Source of the DNA: Betaproteobacteria bacterium | GTDB taxonomy: Bacteria; Pseudomonadota; Gammaproteobacteria; Burkholderiales; SG8-41 | NCBI GenBank assembly: GCA_025353085.1 | Contig: JANXRI010000060.1 | Span: 1-19,892 of the forward strand | Length of the DNA: 19,892 nt | Direction of reading: 5' to 3' | Shown here: positions 14,773-19,892 of the stretch, one piece after another | How the letters are laid out: each line of letters starts with the position of its first letter | Numbering within the stretch: position 1 is the stretch's first letter | Position numbers and translations under genes: made by a program | The notes under the pieces: model-generated | The model's database searches: none | Told to the model about the DNA's origin: nothing | The model's input: only the letters and a program-made list of their open reading frames with translations

Positions 14773-15915
14773 ATGGTCAAGGCTCGCGGTTCGATCTGGT
14801 GCCGGCTAATGGCGGTCGTCCCGCTCATAATCTTCGCTCAGGCGCAGGCCGAAGATGGCATAACCAAAGACCGGATTCTGATCGGTCAGTCGGCCGGGTT
14901 TACCGGTTCGGTGGGGGGCGCCGTTAAAGAGCAGAAAGCCGGCGCGATGGCTTACCTCGAGGCCGTGAATGCCAACGGCGGGGTGCATGGACGCAAGATC
15001 ATGCTCGAGTCGGTGGACGACGGCTTCGACGCTAAAAAAACGGCTGAAGTTACGCGGCAGCTGATCGAAGATAAAAAAGTGTTTGCGCTTTTTTTGTTTC
15101 GTGGTACCCCCAACACCGAAGCCGCGTACCCGGTCGCAGCGAAGGCCAGGGTGCCGTTGATCGCCCCGTCGACTGGCGCTCAGTCGATGTATTCGCCGCC
15201 GCGCAAATATCTGTTTCCGGTGCGTGCAAGTTACCACTCGGAGACCACCGCGATCGTGAACCATCTGGTGTCGCTCGGCATCACCAAAATCGCCGTTATG
15301 CATGATGACGGCGCGTTTGGCAAAGATGTGCTGGCCGGGGTACAAAAGGCGATGCAGGAGAAAAAGATGGCGCCCTCGAGCGTCGCGAGTTACGAGCGCG
15401 GCACGCTGAAGGTGGAACCGGCGGTCAAGCAAATCGCCGCCGACAATCCGCAAGCTGTCGTCATCGCCGCCGCGGTCGATTCAGCGCCCGCTTTCATTGC
15501 TCAGATGAAGGCGCAAGACAGAAGCCCGATGTTTTTTACGCTTTCAAACCTGAGCGCCAATTCATTCGTTAAGGCGCTGGGGCCGAATGTGAACGGCGTC
15601 GTCATCAGCCAGGTCTCACCGTATCCGTTCGCCGTGACGACGCCGATCTCGAGCGAATTTCTAAAAGCGATCAAAGGCCGCGATATGACTGCCTCTTATG
15701 CTGCGATCGAAGGCTTCATCGCCGCGAAGGTCCTCGTCGAAGGATTGCGCCGCGCGGGTCCGCAACCGACGCGCGAGAAACTGATCAAAGGCCTGGAGTC
15801 GATGGCGCGCGTGGATCTTGGCGACATTTCCGTGACTTATGGGCCTGACGACAGGAGCGGCACTACCTTTGTGGACCTGACGGTGCTCGGCAAGGACGGA
15901 CAGTTTTTCCATTAG
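14773..15915 (+). CDS. Periplasmic binding protein, Leu/Ile/Val (Peripla_BP_6) type, orphan
   Basis: This 380-aa protein has a signal peptide of about 26 residues (RLMAVVPLIIFAQAQA). The mature part is a type I periplasmic binding fold of the LivJ/AmiC group: ITKDRILIGQSAGFTG, a KAGAMAYLEAVNANGGVHGR helix, RVPLIAPSTGAQSM, KIAVMHDDGAFGKDV, and a C-terminal FVDLTVLGKDGQF. The ATG at 14773 is chosen because GGGGAGG stands five bases upstream and a signal peptide follows directly. An upstream in-frame ATG at 14659 would bury that signal. It should bind an amino acid or a small organic acid. No permease or ATPase genes are nearby, so it may serve a distant ABC transporter or act as a sensor component. 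The ligand cannot be told from sequence. The next gene, FIST, is 119 bp downstream on the same strand. Confidence 0.9.
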   Translation: MVKARGSIWCRLMAVVPLIIFAQAQAEDGITKDRILIGQSAGFTGSVGGAVKEQKAGAMAYLEAVNANGGVHGRKIMLESVDDGFDAKKTAEVTRQLIEDKKVFALFLFRGTPNTEAAYPVAAKARVPLIAPSTGAQSMYSPPRKYLFPVRASYHSETTAIVNHLVSLGITKIAVMHDDGAFGKDVLAGVQKAMQEKKMAPSSVASYERGTLKVEPAVKQIAADNPQAVVIAAAVDSAPAFIAQMKAQDRSPMFFTLSNLSANSFVKALGPNVNGVVISQVSPYPFAVTTPISSEFLKAIKGRDMTASYAAIEGFIAAKVLVEGLRRAGPQPTREKLIKGLESMARVDLGDISVTYGPDDRSGTTFVDLTVLGKDGQFFH

Positions 15916-16034
15916 CCGCGCGCGCCTGCCCCTGATGCTGCGGGCCGGAATTGTCGACTGCGCTGACCAGCCGCACGTCGAATTCCTGCAACAAGTCTGG
16001 TGCGGCCGCCGCCGCAACGGTGATAATACGTCGC

Positions 16035-17144
16035 ATGACTCCCGTATTCCGCTCTGCGCACGCCGCCGCCGCGGTCTGGCAAACTGCCGCGGAAAACTGC
16101 CTTGCTCAATTAGGCGGACCGCCGGCGAGTTTGGGATTTTTATACGTGACCGACGTGCTGTCCGGGCACGTGGCCGATATCCTCCAATTTTTCCGGCAGC
16201 GTACCGGCTGCCCGCATTGGGTTGGCACCGTCGGCATCGGCATCTGCGTGAGCGGGCACGAATATCTCGACGAACCGGCGATGGCGGTCATGCTCGGCGA
16301 ATTTTCGCCTGGCGCCTTCAAGGTCTTTTCGGGCCTGCGCTCGGCCGACGACCTCGAGATCAAGCGCTTTACCTGCGGCGACCGGCCAGCCAATTTCGCG
16401 ATCATCCACGCCGATCCGCGCAATAACGACGTGCCTGAGCTGATCAAGGGTCTCGCCGCCAAGCTCGAAAGCGGGTTTGTGGTTGGCGGCCTCTCCAGTT
16501 CGCGTCAGCAGAATCCGCAAATCGCCGACAAACTCACTGAGGGCGGAATCTCCGGCGTGATGTTTGCTGACGATGTAACCATAGCGACGCGCCTCACGCA
16601 GGGTTGTTCGCCGATCGGCCCCAAGCGCGTAATCACGCAGGCGCAACGCAATATCATCTTCAAGATTGACGGCCGGCCAGCGCTCGACGTGCTGAAGGAA
16701 GACGTTGGCGAACGGCTCGCGCGCGATCTAAACCGTCTCGGTGGCGTGATTTTTGCGGGACTGCCGATCACTGGCACGGACACTGGCGATTATCTGGTGC
16801 GCAACTTGGTCGGCATCGACCCGGCCCGCGGCATCGTCGCCATTGGCGACCTCGTAGAAAATGGGGGACCGATTATGTTCTGCCGCCGCGACACCAAAAG
16901 CGCCACCCAGGACATGACGCGCATGCTCGACAGCATAAAGCAGGGCCTCTACACGCGGCCGCGCGGCGGCGTTTACTACTCGTGTCTCGGCCGCGGCGCC
17001 AATCTGTTCGGCCCTGAGTCGGAAGAATTGCAAATGATCAAAGGTGCGTTCGGCGATTTTCCATTGGTCGGATTTTTCTGCAACGGCGAGATTTCACACA
17101 ACCGTTTATACGGCTACACCGGCGTGCTGACGTTATTCGCATGA
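16035..17144 (+). CDS. FIST-domain signal protein (FIST_N plus FIST_C)
   Basis: This is a 369-aa soluble protein made of FIST_N (about residues 30-220: LGFLYVTDVLSGH, WVGTVGIGICVSG, KLESGFVVGGLSSSRQ) and FIST_C (about 230-360: IDGRPALDVLKED, ENGGPIMFCRRD, GGVYYSCLGRG, GDFPLVGFFCNGEI). FIST domains are predicted sensory modules for small ligands such as amino acids, often joined to kinases or receptors. This one stands alone. The ATG at 16035 is favoured. A TTG at 15951 would add 28 low-complexity residues, and neither start has a strong ribosome binding site. Its last four bases overlap the start of the DUF599 gene (ATGA), so the two proteins are very likely co-translated. Confidence 0.88.
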   Translation: MTPVFRSAHAAAAVWQTAAENCLAQLGGPPASLGFLYVTDVLSGHVADILQFFRQRTGCPHWVGTVGIGICVSGHEYLDEPAMAVMLGEFSPGAFKVFSGLRSADDLEIKRFTCGDRPANFAIIHADPRNNDVPELIKGLAAKLESGFVVGGLSSSRQQNPQIADKLTEGGISGVMFADDVTIATRLTQGCSPIGPKRVITQAQRNIIFKIDGRPALDVLKEDVGERLARDLNRLGGVIFAGLPITGTDTGDYLVRNLVGIDPARGIVAIGDLVENGGPIMFCRRDTKSATQDMTRMLDSIKQGLYTRPRGGVYYSCLGRGANLFGPESEELQMIKGAFGDFPLVGFFCNGEISHNRLYGYTGVLTLFA

Positions 17145-17845
17145 CGCTGAACATTTTTCTCGGCCGCCTGCCGCTGCCGTGGCTCGACATGCTTGCGCTG
17201 CTGTGGTTCGCAACAGCATGGGTTTTTTACGTGTGGTACGCGGATTACCGCGCCACGCGAAGGCCCGCGCTGCGCCGCCAGACCGATCGCTTTGTGCGCG
17301 ACTGGATCGCGCGCATGGTTGAGCGTGACAATCGCATGCTCGACGTCAACGTAATGCGCAATTTGACGCGTAGCTCGCAGTTTTTTGCATCGACCACCAT
17401 GCTGATTTTGGGCGCGCTGGTGGCGTTAATGGGTTACGCCGAGAAAGCAGCCGGCGTGCTCGCCGAGTTGCCGTTCGGTCAGCAGGTGTCCGAGCGCGTG
17501 TGGGAACTCAAAATCCTGCTGCTCGTGCTGATTTTCGTTTACGCGTTTTTCAAATTCTCGTGGTCGATTCGCCAGTTCGGTTTGTGCTCGATCCTGATCG
17601 GCGCGACCCGCAAGCCGCCGGCGGACGCCGAGGAATATGCGCCGCACATCGACCGCATCACGCTGATCGTCAACTTCGCGAACGGCAATTTCAACAACGG
17701 GCTGCGCGCGTATTATTTCGGCCTCGCCGCACTGGCGTGGTTTTTACACCCGGTACTGATGATCGCGATTACGACCGGGGTGGTCTACGTGTTGCATCAG
17801 CGCGAATACCGGTCGCGCACGGTGCAGGTCATGATTGACTTGTGA
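17141..17845 (+). CDS. DUF599-family inner membrane protein
   Basis: This 234-aa protein has about four membrane helices (near residues 14-32, 82-102, 122-146 and 196-220). Conserved DUF599 marks are RNLTRSSQFFASTTMLILGA, KFSWSIRQFG, and GNFNNGLRAYYFGLAALAW. The family's function is unknown. Its start overlaps the stop of the FIST gene by 4 bp, which suggests the soluble ligand-binding FIST protein and this membrane protein work together. That is inference from coupling alone. It is convergent with the Bug-family gene, 73 bp away. Confidence 0.9.
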   Translation: MTLNIFLGRLPLPWLDMLALLWFATAWVFYVWYADYRATRRPALRRQTDRFVRDWIARMVERDNRMLDVNVMRNLTRSSQFFASTTMLILGALVALMGYAEKAAGVLAELPFGQQVSERVWELKILLLVLIFVYAFFKFSWSIRQFGLCSILIGATRKPPADAEEYAPHIDRITLIVNFANGNFNNGLRAYYFGLAALAWFLHPVLMIAITTGVVYVLHQREYRSRTVQVMIDL

Positions 17846-17860
17846 CTGGAGGCTCTGTCG

Positions 17861-17873
17861 CCGTCGCCGACGG
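17861..17873. terminator. Short GC hairpin between convergent genes (weak terminator candidate)
   Basis: CCGTC and GACGG pair around GCC, followed on the plus strand by only TTTCGG. It is the only hairpin seen between the DUF599 stop and the Bug-family stop. The 5-bp stem and short T-run make it a weak candidate. Confidence 0.25.
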
Positions 17874-17918
17874 TTTCGGCATGGCGCTCTCTTTTCGGTA
17901 ACAGTGAAATCGTTGCGA

Positions 17919-18878
17919 TCAGTCCGCTTTGATGTGGGCGGCTTTGACGACCTTGCCCCATTTGTCAGCGTCAGCTCTCATGACGGCGCCGAAGCGTTCG
18001 GGCGTGCTGGGCGTGATGTCCGCGCCGAGCGCGGTGAATCTTTCCCTCACGTCGGGCAGCGCGAGCACGCGGACTAGATCGGCATTCACTTTGTCCATCA
18101 ACGGGCGCGGCAGTTTCAGCGGTGCAAGAAATCCATACCAGTTGTTGAACTCATAACCGGGCAGCGATTCGCCGACGGTCGGCACGTCCGGCAGTGCGCC
18201 GATGCGTTTCGAATCGGTGACCGCGAGAATTTTGAGCTTGCCCGCTTTAATGTGGGACATCGTCACAGGGGCGCCGGTAAACAGCATCGCGACGTGGCCG
18301 CCCAGCAAATCGGCGACCGCGGGCGCGCCCCCTTTATAAGGCACGTGGACGATATCGATGCCGGACTCCATCTTCAGGAGTTCGGCGCACAACTGATTGA
18401 AGCTGCCGACGCCGCCTGACGCGAAATCAAGCTGGCCGGGTCGCTTCCTGGCGAGCGCCACCAATTCCCTGACGTTCTTAACCGGCAGATTCGGATGCAC
18501 GACGAGGACGGTCCCCACGTTTGCCACCAGCGAAATGGGTGCCAGGTCCGCGACCGGATCGAACGTCATTCTACTATACATGAATTGATTGGTTGCATGC
18601 GTGCCCATATTGCCGAACAGCAGCGTATAACCATCGGCCGGCGCTTTGACGACGACTTCGGTGCCGATGTTGCCGGCAGCGCCGCCACGATTCTCGATCA
18701 CGACGGGTTGACCCCATGCTTCATTTAATTTCTGACCGATCACGCGGCCGAGAATGTCGGTGGTTCCGCCCGCCGGCCACGGCACGATCAGGCGCACCGG
18801 CTTGGCGGGATAATTTTGCGCATAGGCTGTGGTGATGAGCGCGCAAGAAGCGAAGCAATACAGAAGGCGCAGCGGCAT
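17919..18878 (-). CDS. Bug (TctC) family tripartite tricarboxylate transporter binding protein
   Basis: This 319-aa protein has the usual Bug length. A signal peptide of about 20 residues (LLYCFASCALITTAYA) is followed by the family opening QNYPAKPVRLIVPWPAGG. Further marks are VVIENRGGAAGNIGTE, ADGYTLLFGNMGTHA, VHVPYKGGAPAVADLLGGHV, PDVPTVGESLPGYE and WYGFLAPL. Bug proteins are periplasmic receptors for carboxylates and related molecules. Betaproteobacteria carry many of them without adjacent tctA/tctB permease genes, as here. The ligand is unknown. The start ATG opens a clean signal peptide, though the ribosome binding site is weak. It is divergent from the MBL-fold remnant and soxB. Confidence 0.95.
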   Translation of the reverse strand: MPLRLLYCFASCALITTAYAQNYPAKPVRLIVPWPAGGTTDILGRVIGQKLNEAWGQPVVIENRGGAAGNIGTEVVVKAPADGYTLLFGNMGTHATNQFMYSRMTFDPVADLAPISLVANVGTVLVVHPNLPVKNVRELVALARKRPGQLDFASGGVGSFNQLCAELLKMESGIDIVHVPYKGGAPAVADLLGGHVAMLFTGAPVTMSHIKAGKLKILAVTDSKRIGALPDVPTVGESLPGYEFNNWYGFLAPLKLPRPLMDKVNADLVRVLALPDVRERFTALGADITPSTPERFGAVMRADADKWGKVVKAAHIKAD

Positions 18879-18976
18879 GAGTGGACTCTGGCGTGGATGA
18901 CTGCGAAAAGTCTACACGCTAGAATCGGGCTTGAGAACCGTGCTATCAAGATAAATATCCAGCCGCGACGAAAACG

Positions 18977-19232
18977 ATGAAGCTCACCCTGCCGGGCGCC
19001 AGCACGCCGACACCGTCGTTGAAGCGCGCGAGTTCGCGCAATCTCATCGAAATCGACGCCGACGTGATCGTGATTGACCACGGGCCGGCTTCGCACCACC
19101 GGTGGCTTGAAACGGGCAAGCGTGAACACCCTCGTGCGCGAAATTTCGAAATTGTTTAGCGGAAATATCGTGGGGGGCGAAGATCTGATGGTGGTACCGG
19201 TCGGCGGGCCCAAGATGTTCCGCATGGAATAG
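18977..19232 (+). pseudogene. MBL-fold hydrolase remnant with internal deletion and frame change
   Basis: From the ATG at 18977 the frame reads like the start of a metallo-beta-lactamase-fold hydrolase (TPTPSLKRASS, LIEIDADVIVIDHGPASHHR) and ends at 19159. A second frame, readable from about 19120 to the TAG at 19230, gives VNTLVREISKLFSG and GNIVGGEDLMVVPVGG. This resembles the C-terminal end of the same family (REIS...WGEDLMEIPV). About 200 central codons, including the HxHxDH metal site, are therefore missing, and the junction near 19118-19125 shifts frame. The most likely reading is a decayed gene that lost its middle. It lies 11 bp before soxB, so it may once have been the first gene of that operon. 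A short functional 60-aa peptide is unlikely. Family assignment is by recalled similarity. Confidence 0.65.
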
Positions 19233-19243
19233 CGCGGCGGACG

Positions 19244-19892
19244 ATGCGCTACTCGCTATTCAATCTCGCGCGCAACGCGCTTTCAGGCCACACGCGCTGG
19301 CCGCGCGCCTGGCGCGCTGCGACGCCGAAAAAATCCTATGACTTTATAATCGTCGGCGGCGGCGGGCACGGGCTCGCGACCGCGTACTATCTCGCGAAGA
19401 ACCACGGCATGCGCAATGTCGCAGTGATTGAAAAGGGCCCGATCGGACTCGGCAACACCGGCCGCAACACCACGGTCGTCCGCTCGAATTACATGTGGGA
19501 CGACAGCGCGCATTTATACGAGCATGCGTTGAAACTGTGGGAAGGCCTGAGCGAAGAACTCAACTTCAACACGATGTTCAGCCAGCGCGGCGTGGTCAAT
19601 CTCGCGTTTACACGCCACGAGTTGAACGAAATGGAACGGCGCGCGTCCGCCATGTATTTGAACGGCATCGATTGCGATCTGCTGACGCCGGCCGAAGTTA
19701 AACGCTGGGTACCGCTGCTTGATCTCAACGCGGGGTCGCGTTATCCGGTGCTGGGCGGCATCGTGCAAAGGCGCGGGGGCAACGCACGCCATGACGCGGT
19801 CGCGTGGGGTTATGCGCGCGCCGCCAGCGCGCTCGGTGTCGACATCATCGAAAACTGCGCTGTCACGGGCATTCAGTGCGACGACGGCCGTG
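19244..19892 (+). CDS. soxB: Sarcosine oxidase beta subunit, partial (runs off window)
   Basis: The first 216 residues are present. After RYSLFNLARNALSGH, typical of SoxB, residues 33-43 form the FAD-binding Rossmann motif (FIIVGGGGHG, GxGxxG at G38, G40 and G43), with the acidic strand end in VAVIEKG. Further family marks are LGNTGRNTTVVRSNYMWD, FSQRGVVNLAFT, RYPVLGGIVQRRGG and ARHDAVAWGYARAA. In heterotetrameric sarcosine oxidase the beta subunit holds FAD and covalent FMN and oxidatively demethylates sarcosine to glycine, passing the methylene group to tetrahydrofolate. soxD, soxA and soxG normally follow and would lie beyond the window. The start has only a weak ribosome binding site (GGCGGACG). 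Confidence 0.93.
   Translation, partial: MRYSLFNLARNALSGHTRWPRAWRAATPKKSYDFIIVGGGGHGLATAYYLAKNHGMRNVAVIEKGPIGLGNTGRNTTVVRSNYMWDDSAHLYEHALKLWEGLSEELNFNTMFSQRGVVNLAFTRHELNEMERRASAMYLNGIDCDLLTPAEVKRWVPLLDLNAGSRYPVLGGIVQRRGGNARHDAVAWGYARAASALGVDIIENCAVTGIQCDDGR

Overview
The window looks like a chromosomal segment of a GC-rich betaproteobacterium. The grounds are the pilGHIJ-chpA twitching chemosensory cluster, an orphan Bug (TctC)-family binding protein, a Leu/Ile/Val-type binding protein, a FIST/DUF599 pair and a heterotetrameric-type sarcosine oxidase beta subunit. No phage, insertion sequence, CRISPR array, tRNA or rRNA is visible.

Layout. (1) 1-2880: a class III adenylate/guanylate cyclase with a CHASE2 sensor (minus strand, cut by the window edge after its second metal-binding Asp). 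It is divergent from a secreted FecR-like protein, which is followed by a small membrane protein and a hairpin terminator that works in both directions. (2) 2996-5081: a compact, unusual manganese-type locus. A yybP-ykoY (Mn2+) riboswitch on the minus strand has its own sigma70-like promoter and an overlapping intrinsic terminator. It precedes not a transporter but a 120-aa LysR-type protein reduced to its DNA-binding part. Divergent to it is a TerC/YjbE-family membrane protein fused in frame to a UspA domain and a C-terminal membrane tail. A perfect 17-bp palindrome lies between them. (3) 5091-5639: inorganic pyrophosphatase, convergent with terC-uspA. (4) 5768-14507, minus strand: pilG, pilH, pilI, pilJ and chpA in one tightly packed operon, the chemosensory system that controls type IV pili. 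The pilK methyltransferase and chpB methylesterase genes found in Pseudomonas aeruginosa are absent. (5) 14508-14772: intergenic region with three inverted repeats. (6) 14773-17845: periplasmic ligand-binding protein, then FIST and DUF599 genes overlapping by 4 bp. (7) 17919-18878: Bug-family binding protein on the minus strand. (8) 18977-19232: remnant of a metallo-beta-lactamase-fold hydrolase gene that kept only its two ends, immediately before soxB, which runs off the window.

How the genes may work together. PilJ senses a signal and, through PilI, controls the ChpA kinase, which phosphorylates PilG and PilH to steer pilus extension and retraction. The cyclase at the left edge could supply cAMP or cGMP, but no physical link to the pil operon is shown. 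The most interesting hypothesis is a two-layer metal circuit: Mn2+ opens the riboswitch, the small HTH protein is made, and it acts on the palindrome in front of the divergent terC-uspA gene. The riboswitch, terminator, promoter and palindrome are seen in the sequence; the relay itself is inference.
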